Assembly: GCF_014905135.1 (NCBI RefSeq)
Contig: NZ_CP041406.1
Coordinates: forward strand, 1,426,001-1,490,000
Reading direction: 5' to 3'
Length of the DNA stretch: 64,000 nt
Source of the DNA: Sulfurimonas paralvinellae
GTDB lineage: Bacteria; Campylobacterota; Campylobacteria; Campylobacterales; Sulfurimonadaceae
The position numbers and the translations under genes are program-made. How positions within the stretch are numbered: position 1 is the first letter of the stretch; each line of letters opens with the position of its first letter. Below, piece after piece: positions 9,312-17,256 of this stretch. Below the pieces are notes generated by a model. It was not told where the DNA came from, did not search any database, and saw only the letters and a list, made by a program, of their open reading frames with translations.

Positions 9312-9320
9312 TGCTATAAT
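9312..9320 (+). promoter_or_regulatory. Extended -10 promoter TGCTATAAT
   Basis: Extended -10 element TGCTATAAT, 16 bases before the GT9 ATG, with no convincing -35 box. The same nonamer precedes the kinase gene at 28834. Confidence 0.6.
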
Positions 9321-9336
9321 TACAGAAAAGTGCCTA

Positions 9337-10434
9337 ATGAAATACCCATTCCATATTATTGCCAGAAAAAAAATTTCAGATTTTCTTAATGCTTTTCTTG
9401 CTAAATTTTCTAGAAATAAAAACTTGCCTACCTCTTTGAATAATAAAGAGATTGAGACCATTGTCATTATTCGACCTAATTATCGAATAGGCAATCTTAT
9501 CTTTCTGACTCCATTTATCAATGAATTGCAAAAATATTTTCCGCATGCAAAAATTGATATTATTGTGGGTCTAAAATTAGCTGGTAATATTTTAGAACCT
9601 ATGCCAAATGTGAATAGGATTATAGATATACCTCGAAAAATGCTCCTCCATCCACTAGCTTTACTTTCCTACATTAAACAAACACGAAAAACAACCTATG
9701 ATCTAGCAATAAATATGTCTGGACCTTCAACAAGTGCTCAAATCGTCACATCATTACTTAAAGCAAACAATAAAGTGAGTTTTCAAGGAGCAAAAAAACT
9801 ATGGACAAAACTCACTCATCTGCAAGTGAGAGGTCAAAAACATTATAATCATATGGGATTAGAGAGTCTTGAGTTTTTACGTTTCTTTCAAATCCCTTTT
9901 CCAAACGAGACACCTACACTTGATATTAAATTAACACAAGAGGAAAAGGAAATAGCAAAAAAGGATTTTACGACACTTTTCCATAATCATAATATTTCAT
10001 CAAATAAAAAAGTAATTGCTATTTTCAGAAATGCAAGATTTGATAAGAAAATCAGCGATAATTGGTGGAATGAATGGTTTGAAGCACTGATCAACCTTGA
10101 TAATGAAATAACTGTCATTGATATACTTTCTCCAGATATTCCCAAAAAGCTAAACAGTAATGTCCTGAAATACTCTAACAAAAACCTGCGTGTACTAGGT
10201 GCATTTTTTACACTTTGTGACCTTTTTATCAGTGCTGACACTGGCCCTATGCACTTAGCTGTTGCCTCACAAGCAAAGGTGCTTGCTCTTTTTAACAAAA
10301 CAGATATTGCAACGTATGGTGCCCTTGGAACGAACAACACAACTATAGATATTGAAGATCTTTCAGCTCAAGATGTAGCAAAGATCACATTAAAGAAACT
10401 CTCTAATCAATGTGATCCTTTAAGAAAGATATAA
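9337..10434 (+). CDS. Glycosyltransferase family 9 (heptosyltransferase-like)
   Basis: ADP-heptose:LPS heptosyltransferase-type enzyme of 365 residues, cytoplasmic or membrane-associated, expected to add a sugar to LPS core or a related glycan. The N-terminal half begins IIRPNYRIGNLIFLTPF, the family nucleotide-sugar entry motif in altered form. The C-terminal half has SADTGPMHLAVASQAKVLALF, the conserved donor-binding region. The true acceptor and donor are unknown. It is a single gene with its own promoter, and its last 28 bases overlap the convergent ligase gene. Confidence 0.8.
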   Translation: MKYPFHIIARKKISDFLNAFLAKFSRNKNLPTSLNNKEIETIVIIRPNYRIGNLIFLTPFINELQKYFPHAKIDIIVGLKLAGNILEPMPNVNRIIDIPRKMLLHPLALLSYIKQTRKTTYDLAINMSGPSTSAQIVTSLLKANNKVSFQGAKKLWTKLTHLQVRGQKHYNHMGLESLEFLRFFQIPFPNETPTLDIKLTQEEKEIAKKDFTTLFHNHNISSNKKVIAIFRNARFDKKISDNWWNEWFEALINLDNEITVIDILSPDIPKKLNSNVLKYSNKNLRVLGAFFTLCDLFISADTGPMHLAVASQAKVLALFNKTDIATYGALGTNNTTIDIEDLSAQDVAKITLKKLSNQCDPLRKI

Positions 10435-11768
10435 AGTATAAAAAAGAACATTCCTGCTCCAATTATCTGTAACATTATCTGCTTATCATTCAAATTTCTA
10501 AGAATTGTTTGTCTATTTTTTTGAATAAGTGTGATACTTAACATTACAACCCATAATGGCATAAAAAAACGTAAATTAAACTGTGTTGTCAAGATTCCAA
10601 AAGCAACTGTTAATGTTGTAAAGACCATAATAAATCGCAACTCTTTATCTTCTTGCTTATAACGAAATATTTGATAGAAGATATTTAAAAAGACCAGAAG
10701 CCCAACAAAACCTAATTTCATGAAAGTTGAAAAATACTGATTATGTTCATGTGGTTGCTTACGGCCCTCCCATTCCTTTGGTGCAGTGTCACGTATTACA
10801 TCCATAGAATCACCTGTTCCAACACCAAACACTAAATTATTTCCGATCGCTTTCATGCCATAGTAGTACATCCCTGCCCTGATTCCCATAGATGTATTGA
10901 AATTCGGATCTTTTGACAATAGTTGTTTAGCACTTAAAGTTGTCTGTTGTACTTTCTGTTGTAATATAGGGCTGGTTTCAAGAGCAATACCAACTACAAG
11001 TATTACAAAAGTCAATCCAATAATAGCCCATTTTCTTAAATAAAAAATAGCTAATATCAATAACAACAATATAAAGGTCACATAACCCGTTCGTCCACCT
11101 GTCACAAAGATATTTGCACTTGCTGTGAATATAAAGATACTCATAAATATTTTTACGATCAAAGGCTTATGACTCAAATATATCTGTTGGGCCAACAATA
11201 TAACAACTAAAGAAAGAGCAACACCATAATGTATATGATTTAAAAATGGAGATGGATCCACTGGAGTTGGTGCTTCATATATGGTTACCCCCAATAAAGA
11301 GAATTTCCACGGAAGAATATGTAAAATCATTCCATAAGATATTATTTCACTTAAAAGCATTCCAGAAATAAAAGCCGCCAACACTCTTTTAATATATCTG
11401 CCATCTACAAAAGAATAAAACACTATTAAATAAAGTCCATACTTGATACTTTTAACCCAACGTAATCCTTCTTTAATATTTTCACTCCAAAGTAATCCCA
11501 ATACATATATTACAAATAAATAGACAAAAGCTCTTACAACTTGATTTTTCCATGCTTCTTTTAAATAGTATTTTACATCTCCTCTGATAAAAAAGAGTAT
11601 TAATATTGCAATAAATATTTTAGCTTTAATACTCTGAGCTATTGGCAAAAAAAATGCATATAATACAAGCAGATTATTCATCCAAAGCGTAAGTGTATCT
11701 TTATTTTGTATGATTGATTTTAACTTTTCCAAGAAAAGCATGTATTTTGTTGAAATTGCATACATCAT
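10407..11768 (-). CDS. O-antigen ligase / Wzy_C family membrane protein (WaaL-like)
   Basis: Polytopic membrane protein of 453 residues with about ten or more hydrophobic segments. The long periplasmic loop contains the family motif around QPHEHNQYFSTFMKLGFVG, where the histidine is typical of Wzy_C proteins. By family it either ligates O-chain from undecaprenyl carrier to lipid A-core (WaaL) or polymerises repeat units (Wzy); sequence alone does not separate these. The ATG at 11768 overlaps the upstream YrbL-like gene's stop as TGATG. It is the last gene of the seven-gene minus-strand glycan operon. Confidence 0.8.
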   Translation of the reverse strand: MMYAISTKYMLFLEKLKSIIQNKDTLTLWMNNLLVLYAFFLPIAQSIKAKIFIAILILFFIRGDVKYYLKEAWKNQVVRAFVYLFVIYVLGLLWSENIKEGLRWVKSIKYGLYLIVFYSFVDGRYIKRVLAAFISGMLLSEIISYGMILHILPWKFSLLGVTIYEAPTPVDPSPFLNHIHYGVALSLVVILLAQQIYLSHKPLIVKIFMSIFIFTASANIFVTGGRTGYVTFILLLLILAIFYLRKWAIIGLTFVILVVGIALETSPILQQKVQQTTLSAKQLLSKDPNFNTSMGIRAGMYYYGMKAIGNNLVFGVGTGDSMDVIRDTAPKEWEGRKQPHEHNQYFSTFMKLGFVGLLVFLNIFYQIFRYKQEDKELRFIMVFTTLTVAFGILTTQFNLRFFMPLWVVMLSITLIQKNRQTILRNLNDKQIMLQIIGAGMFFFILYIFLKGSH

Positions 11769-12331
11769 CAATCCTTTATATATTTATTGAAAAACTTAAT
11801 CCATCTTCGCAAAATTTTCTTACGCGCAAAATAAGGAATTTTGTTTGGAAATTTAAAAAAAGCAACGTCTCCAAGTCCATCAATCAAAACCAATTCTGCA
11901 TTGTTTTCGTCAAGACGTCTTCGTAAAATATTTTTTGGCATCATCCCATAATTAAAGATAATAAGATTATCTAAAAAATATTGTTTATATTCTTCCAATT
12001 CATCTCTATAAGGTTTTATACCATCTCGCTTCATATAGTATTCAAAGCTTTTAGAAACAGTCCCATCGAAATCTTTTACAAGATCAACAATCATCCCTTT
12101 TCCTTTATCTGTTTCAATTTCTCCATAAAAGCGAGGAAGATGTTTGTACAAGTTTTTTTGATTTTTTCTTTTTTGAAGTTCTTTATAGTATGTAATTTCT
12201 ATATCACTTTGCTTAGAACGTCCCTTCTCTCTGTCATAACTAATTTTGATAATTTTCTCTGGGTCTTGCGGGTGCAGATAACACACCCGTTCATTTCCTT
12301 TTCCCAAAATCTCATTAGGTAGTGTAATCAT
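11768..12331 (-). CDS. YrbL-family kinase-fold protein (copy 2)
   Basis: A 187-residue protein matching the YrbL/PhoP-regulatory-network family (PF10707), whose fold is related to protein kinases. It starts LGKGNERVCYLHPQDPEK, typical of the family. Kinase-like catalytic-loop residues can be seen as YGMMPKNIL, and a DFG-like site as LIDGLG. Biochemical function is not established. In this operon a role in phosphorylating a glycan or its precursor is my inference. It overlaps the neighbour upstream as TAATG. A diverged paralogue lies four genes upstream at 15683-16300. Confidence 0.75.
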   Translation of the reverse strand: MITLPNEILGKGNERVCYLHPQDPEKIIKISYDREKGRSKQSDIEITYYKELQKRKNQKNLYKHLPRFYGEIETDKGKGMIVDLVKDFDGTVSKSFEYYMKRDGIKPYRDELEEYKQYFLDNLIIFNYGMMPKNILRRRLDENNAELVLIDGLGDVAFFKFPNKIPYFARKKILRRWIKFFNKYIKD

Positions 12332-13653
12332 TACACTTCTCCTTTTATTATTTTTAACATTAAATCTACCGATTTTTCAACCTCTGTGTCTGTATTCACA
12401 TAAGTATAAACTCTATAAGGCTTTTGAAGATAAATTTCAAAAAGATAATTTCGATATGCTTCGATGCCTTCTTTGTTTAGTTCATCTTTTCGCTTGAGAA
12501 TTTTCTCCGTTGGTGCATCAAAATGAAAAATCATATAAGTACGTGGAATAAATTTTAAAAGAGATTGCCAATTTTTCCTTAGGTATGCTTTTCTCTGCTT
12601 TAAACGTAAGTTTATTATTAAATATTCATCAAAATATCTATCTACAAATACTGTTTTTTTACTAAAAAAACTGCTTACAAATCTAAAAGGAAAAAGGAGA
12701 AGAGCATTAAAAAGTACAAATTCACCATACACCTCATCAATTTCTGTCTTCCCTATCTCAACCTCTGGCACAACTTTGGTAACTCGTCTTTTTAAAAGTG
12801 GAAGAAACAGACGATAGAGAGGAGAAGAACGAAATGTTTTTTTAAATCTAAAGGAACTAAAATGCTTTTTGTCCTCATCTATAATCTTTTGGACAATTGT
12901 AGTTTTGCCAACACCATCTGCTCCCTCAACTGGAATAATTCGTACTTTTTTAAATAGCATTCTTCTTGTTCTGTCTACAGTTGCCCAGTACTTTAAAGGA
13001 AACTCTTCTAGCATATTTAGCAAATTTTTTTCTTTTAATATACCTTTACTGCATAATATAATGTTTGCCTTATGAGCGACTTTTTTAATATCTTCTCTTT
13101 GTTCTTGTAGATCTTTAAACAATAGATAATATTCATCATGATTCTCTTGAAGCATCAGAGTGTAATATTTTATTCTTTCTTGAACAAGCGGTGTCGTTAT
13201 TTTTTTCTTTCCTGTATAGAGATGAGAAAGGTAATAAAGAGCTTCTATCTCTAAAGAAAGACGAAAACTATTTTTATCTTTTTGAATATGCTGCTGTAAT
13301 ATATTTGGAAAAATATATCGCTGTGTTCTACCATAAGGATCATCTACAGATAAAAAATTCCAAATTTCTAAAGCGATTACCTTGTTGTCTTCTTTATCAT
13401 AGATATTTATATCTACTTTAGCATGCTTTTTTCTTGAAATACTAAAGGAAGTACCTGTTTCTACTCCCAATTCAAACATTATTTTTAAAAGTTCATGATT
13501 ATAATGAGGGTGAACAAAAAAATCATAATCTCCGCTATAAGATATTTCTTCAGAAATTTCTCTCGGCCGCAATAAGACAAGAGGAATATCTGCAGATATA
13601 ACTTTTTGTAGAAAAAGTTGAAAAATTGTGACTCCAGTTTTTAAATTTTTCAA
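12331..13653 (-). CDS. Fusion of nucleotidyltransferase-like and thymidylate-kinase-like P-loop domains
   Basis: A 440-residue two-part protein. The N-terminal part (~1-150) resembles nucleotidyltransferase-fold proteins, with SYSGDYDFFVHP as a GSxDxD-like site. The C-terminal part begins with Walker A VEGADGVGKTT (about 241-250) and continues like thymidylate kinases, including a VDRYFDEYLI (DRY-like) segment. Proteins of this kind occur in polysaccharide loci, but I know no defined reaction. The start is TTG, two bases after the GT8 stop codon, with AGGG upstream; no better start is visible. A surface-polysaccharide modification role is inferred from context. Confidence 0.65.
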   Translation of the reverse strand: MKNLKTGVTIFQLFLQKVISADIPLVLLRPREISEEISYSGDYDFFVHPHYNHELLKIMFELGVETGTSFSISRKKHAKVDINIYDKEDNKVIALEIWNFLSVDDPYGRTQRYIFPNILQQHIQKDKNSFRLSLEIEALYYLSHLYTGKKKITTPLVQERIKYYTLMLQENHDEYYLLFKDLQEQREDIKKVAHKANIILCSKGILKEKNLLNMLEEFPLKYWATVDRTRRMLFKKVRIIPVEGADGVGKTTIVQKIIDEDKKHFSSFRFKKTFRSSPLYRLFLPLLKRRVTKVVPEVEIGKTEIDEVYGEFVLFNALLLFPFRFVSSFFSKKTVFVDRYFDEYLIINLRLKQRKAYLRKNWQSLLKFIPRTYMIFHFDAPTEKILKRKDELNKEGIEAYRNYLFEIYLQKPYRVYTYVNTDTEVEKSVDLMLKIIKGEV

Positions 13654-13654
13654 A

Positions 13655-14530
13655 TTATGCCCTATTAAACAACATAGTTATATTCTTTTTAATTATATTT
13701 GAAAAATTTTTATCTGGTTCTACATAATCTTTAAAAGGTGTAAGAGCAAGATACTTCCAATATAGATATCTAAATTTATTTCTACTTTTATAATGCCACG
13801 GTTTTCGACCACCAGTATAATGAATCACAATTGGATTATAATATGCTTCAAGAATTTCTTCTTTAGAAAAATATTCATTTTTTAAAAAGCTTTTTCTGAC
13901 ATATGAACTAATCGCATTATATTTTAATGGTGCTTTTTTAAATTTACCATTTATTGCAGCATTGATAACATCCTGGTCCAAGAAAAGTAAATCATCAATA
14001 GTTTGCAGTATTTTTATATACTTTTCATAAAAGTTATCTTCCTTCATTTTTTGTAAATTTAGCACCATTGATCCATTATTAAGATATCTTGACCTCGGAT
14101 CCATTTGTAGTGATATGTGTCTGTCAAACAGTTTCCAATCTTCTACGCCTATTACATAATTATCTTCAAAATCTTGATCATAAAATTCTTTAATAGAACC
14201 ATTAACAACTACATCCACATCAAGATAATAAATTTTTGCTTCATTTATAAGCTTCGGAATTAATAAATTATAATAAACAACCTTTGTCTGTCTACCTTTG
14301 GTTGGAACATCAGCAAACACACTATCTTCAACTTCCAAAAAAACAAGTTTACATTTATATGGACTCACTAAATCTTTTAATATGAGCTTGTCACCCCCTG
14401 CAAGTCCATCAAAAATAATATATACTTTAAAGTCAAGCTCTTTATTGTTTTCTAAAAGAGAGATAAGAGTCACACAGGCATGTTGCAAATAAAGTTTATT
14501 AAATGCGACAACAATATTATATTTTTTCAC
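13655..14530 (-). CDS. Glycosyltransferase family 8
   Basis: Retaining GT-A enzyme, likely LPS galactosyl- or glucosyltransferase type. The N-terminus KKYNIVVAFNKLYLQHACVT is family-typical. The metal-binding DxD lies in YYLDVDVVVNGS and the C-terminal donor motif in HYTGGRKPW. The GTG at 14530 was chosen because GGA lies six bases upstream and the protein then begins at the conserved strand. The longer frame begins with TTG at 14548 without a ribosome site. A spacer of about 76 bases separates it from the preceding GT4 gene, the largest gap in this operon. Acceptor and donor are unknown. Confidence 0.85.
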   Translation of the reverse strand: MKKYNIVVAFNKLYLQHACVTLISLLENNKELDFKVYIIFDGLAGGDKLILKDLVSPYKCKLVFLEVEDSVFADVPTKGRQTKVVYYNLLIPKLINEAKIYYLDVDVVVNGSIKEFYDQDFEDNYVIGVEDWKLFDRHISLQMDPRSRYLNNGSMVLNLQKMKEDNFYEKYIKILQTIDDLLFLDQDVINAAINGKFKKAPLKYNAISSYVRKSFLKNEYFSKEEILEAYYNPIVIHYTGGRKPWHYKSRNKFRYLYWKYLALTPFKDYVEPDKNFSNIIKKNITMLFNRA

Positions 14531-14606
14531 ATATATTCCATTATTCAATTTAAATTTTTTACTTATTCTAACATAAAACTATAAAGACAATGTCAGTGAA
14601 TCATTT

Positions 14607-15686
14607 TCAATAAAGTAGAGCTAAATATTCGTTAGTCTCTCTTTCAGGTGCAAATACTTTTTTTGCAATTTCTTTATTTGCTTGTGCTTTTTTCTTTTCA
14701 CTGACTAAATTCTGAGCAATAAAAAGAAGACGTTCTTTGAGTGCATCGAGACTCTTATCTTCTACTAAGTGAATATGAAATCCCATCTCTCCAAAATTTG
14801 AAATTGCAGTATTGTCAAAAGCCAATACAATAATACCATGCGAAATAGCTTCCATCATAACATTTCCATAACCTTCATCTGGTGTCGGAAAAATAAATAT
14901 ATCATGTTTTGGATATTCATCATAAATCTTGTCAGTAAAACCATTAATATGTATTTTATCAGCATATGTGATCGAACACAGCAATTGATTCAATTTGTTG
15001 CCATATTTCGAATCACTGGGACCAAAGTTATCAAAGGAGAAATCAATTTTATGATCATGAAGAGTTTGACAGGCAAGAATCGCATTATCAATACCTTTTC
15101 CTGATGTTACACGACCAGCATGCAAAAGTCTCAATACATTCGATGTAGTCGACTCCATAGTGGAGATTTTTTTTGCCAAGGATGGAACAATTACAGTAGT
15201 TTTTGTGTTTTTCCCAAATGGGATAATTTTCTGTATATTCCCTAGCATATATTTTGAAATTGCTACGTGTGTTGAAACATTAGAATAAACAAGTCTGTGA
15301 AACCAATCTTTTTTAGGATGCGATTTTATTGTTCCATGGCGAACAATAAGATTAATATCAAGTCCCAAAAATGCAAAGTAAAGAGATTTCATCTCTGATG
15401 CCCCTACAAATATGACATTTTTAATCCCTTTATCTTTAATAATCTTTCGTACTCCAAAAACAATAGAAGGACTAAGCAGTGTCGTTGAGAAGTTAATTGC
15501 TTCATACTTTAGGTTTGTATAATCTGGATTTTCTTTGCACTGCGTATGAATGAAAGTATCTTTTTTAATAATATATGTTATGTCTGTCTCTTTTGAAAGA
15601 TTATTTGCAAGCTTTGTAGCAGCTAATTCCATGCCACCTATATGATGAGAAAGACATATGAGAGCCGTAGGAGATTTTTTTTTCAT
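14607..15686 (-). CDS. Glycosyltransferase family 4 (GT-B)
   Basis: A 359-residue GT-B glycosyltransferase. The N-terminus has CLSHHIGGMELAA, the GGxE/A loop common to GT4. The C-terminal domain has LLHAGRVTSGKGID (donor-binding RxxxxKG) and the EX7E-like motif as DEGYGNVMMEA. Likely transfers a sugar from a nucleotide donor onto the growing glycan on the inner-membrane cytoplasmic face. ATG overlaps the upstream YrbL-like gene's stop as ATGA, so the two are translationally coupled. Sugar specificity cannot be read. Confidence 0.85.
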   Translation of the reverse strand: MKKKSPTALICLSHHIGGMELAATKLANNLSKETDITYIIKKDTFIHTQCKENPDYTNLKYEAINFSTTLLSPSIVFGVRKIIKDKGIKNVIFVGASEMKSLYFAFLGLDINLIVRHGTIKSHPKKDWFHRLVYSNVSTHVAISKYMLGNIQKIIPFGKNTKTTVIVPSLAKKISTMESTTSNVLRLLHAGRVTSGKGIDNAILACQTLHDHKIDFSFDNFGPSDSKYGNKLNQLLCSITYADKIHINGFTDKIYDEYPKHDIFIFPTPDEGYGNVMMEAISHGIIVLAFDNTAISNFGEMGFHIHLVEDKSLDALKERLLFIAQNLVSEKKKAQANKEIAKKVFAPERETNEYLALLY

Positions 15687-16300
15687 AACTGATTTTCCGA
15701 TTCTATTAGTAATATTTTAAGATTTTTATGATATTTGCTTGAACATCTCTTTTTCAAAGTCCAAATAAAATGTTTCCAACTTTTATTGATCTTCTTTTTT
15801 GTAAAAAAATCAATATTATTTAATGCTTTAAAACGATTTGGATATGCCAATCCATCAATAACAACAAGTTTACCTCTTTCATTTGAACTTTTTTGATATA
15901 CAATATTTACAGCATTTAAATCTTTAACATAGATTAGTTCCGTAAATAAATATCTTTTTAATTCAATCAACAAATCAATAAACTTTTTAAGTTCATCCTC
16001 CGAGGTTAAAATCCTAAAATAGTGATCAAGAGAGTGTGAAATATTATCATCATTATCTCGTATAAGTTCAACTACTTCCGCTTCACCTTTATTACTCGCT
16101 TGTGTACCATAAAATCTAGCCACCATCGCCCATGATATATCTCTTTTCAATAAAAATTGATAATATGAAATCTCACGATGACTCTCTTTATTATTCCCCG
16201 AAATAACCACCTTGAGACATTTGTTAGGATCTTCTGGGTGTACATAACAAGCTCTATTAGTACCGGCAGCTATAAAGTGAGTATCATTAAGAGTAATCAT
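15683..16300 (-). CDS. YrbL-family kinase-fold protein (copy 1)
   Basis: A 205-residue YrbL-like (PF10707) protein. The opening AAGTNRACYVHPEDPNKC matches copy 2 in pattern. The kinase-like catalytic loop reads VKDLNAVNIVYQ with D and N in place, and the DFG-like site reads VVIDGLAYP. It is clearly related to the protein at 11768-12331 but strongly diverged, so the two are unlikely to be a recent duplication. It overlaps both neighbours as ATGA and sits between an epimerase and a GT4 enzyme. Substrate unknown; sugar or lipid phosphorylation is inferred. Confidence 0.75.
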   Translation of the reverse strand: MITLNDTHFIAAGTNRACYVHPEDPNKCLKVVISGNNKESHREISYYQFLLKRDISWAMVARFYGTQASNKGEAEVVELIRDNDDNISHSLDHYFRILTSEDELKKFIDLLIELKRYLFTELIYVKDLNAVNIVYQKSSNERGKLVVIDGLAYPNRFKALNNIDFFTKKKINKSWKHFIWTLKKRCSSKYHKNLKILLIESENQL

Positions 16301-17157
16301 AGAGTAGATGTAAAGGATTCAATATAATCTTGAAGTTTGTGTTTTGGCTTCCATCCCAGTGCTTCTGTTTTTGCTGTAACAACATCTGCAACCATTCTAT
16401 TTCCTTTTCTCTCAGGAAGCATTTCAATCTTTCCTCCAAACATTTCGGCAACTTCAAGAATACTATACGCTTCTCCACTGCCAATGCCAAATTCATCGCC
16501 ATACCCATTTTCTCCGACAAGTATCAAACCATCGATAATATCATCTATATAGGTAAAATTACGCTTTTGTGTTCCAGGACTGACAATTGTAAGAGGTTCA
16601 CCTTTTTTCATCTTTTCTTTAAATAAAGCGATAAGTGTGGCGTATTTCCCACTTTCAATTTCTCGAGGACCATAAACGTTGTAAAAATATGTAATAGCAT
16701 AGGGTACATTGAACCAATTACCATAATTCATTACAAGTTCTGTATTTGTAGCCTTTGTCCAAGCATATGGAGAAGCACTCCTACCCAAGCCACCATCTCC
16801 AAATTTTGTAGAACTTCCGGCATAGAGTATTTTACATCCTGCTTTACGAACAAATTCTAAAACGGCAAAGATACCATCTTTATTATACTTCCATACCTTG
16901 TCAATATCATCAAAACTCTGTTCAACCCGTGAGTACTCTCCGAGATGATATACCATATCGGGAGTAAATTTTATTAATTTAGCAATGTTTGCAGTATCTC
17001 CTTCAATATAAGTAACATTGTCCACATGATTGTCTTTAGAACCTGTAAAATAGTTATCCAGAGAATAGACTTCATTGTTATTATCTTGCGCTAAACGTTC
17101 ACATAAATGTGAGCCAACAAAGCCGGCACCACCGGTTATTAAAATACGTTTTTTCAT
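16297..17157 (-). CDS. NAD-dependent sugar epimerase/dehydratase (extended SDR)
   Basis: A 286-residue extended short-chain dehydrogenase acting on a nucleotide sugar in the cytoplasm. Seen: the nucleotide-binding loop GGAGFVGSHL at the N-terminus, a serine-rich active-site stretch AGSSTKFGD, and YAWTK as the YxxxK pair. It then has YFYNVYGPR and a KRNFTYIDD region as in UDP-glucose 4-epimerase-like proteins. It is shorter than classical GalE (about 330), so the exact substrate is unclear. First gene of the operon running to the O-antigen ligase; AAGG lies before its ATG. Confidence 0.8.
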   Translation of the reverse strand: MKKRILITGGAGFVGSHLCERLAQDNNNEVYSLDNYFTGSKDNHVDNVTYIEGDTANIAKLIKFTPDMVYHLGEYSRVEQSFDDIDKVWKYNKDGIFAVLEFVRKAGCKILYAGSSTKFGDGGLGRSASPYAWTKATNTELVMNYGNWFNVPYAITYFYNVYGPREIESGKYATLIALFKEKMKKGEPLTIVSPGTQKRNFTYIDDIIDGLILVGENGYGDEFGIGSGEAYSILEVAEMFGGKIEMLPERKGNRMVADVVTAKTEALGWKPKHKLQDYIESFTSTL

Positions 17158-17173
17158 TACACAACCTTAGAAA

Positions 17174-17179
17174 ATTATA
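17174..17179 (-). promoter_or_regulatory. -10 box for the epimerase-ligase glycan operon
   Basis: TATAAT on the minus strand, 17 bases before the epimerase ATG, in a 99-base divergent intergenic region. No clear -35 box. The opposing sulfatase-family gene has no equally good -10. Confidence 0.5.
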
Positions 17180-17256
17180 CTGCCAGGATTTTACTCTAAT
17201 ATCACTTAAATTAAGAATGAAAGTGCTAGTATTTCATTACTTAAAGGATTTTTAGA

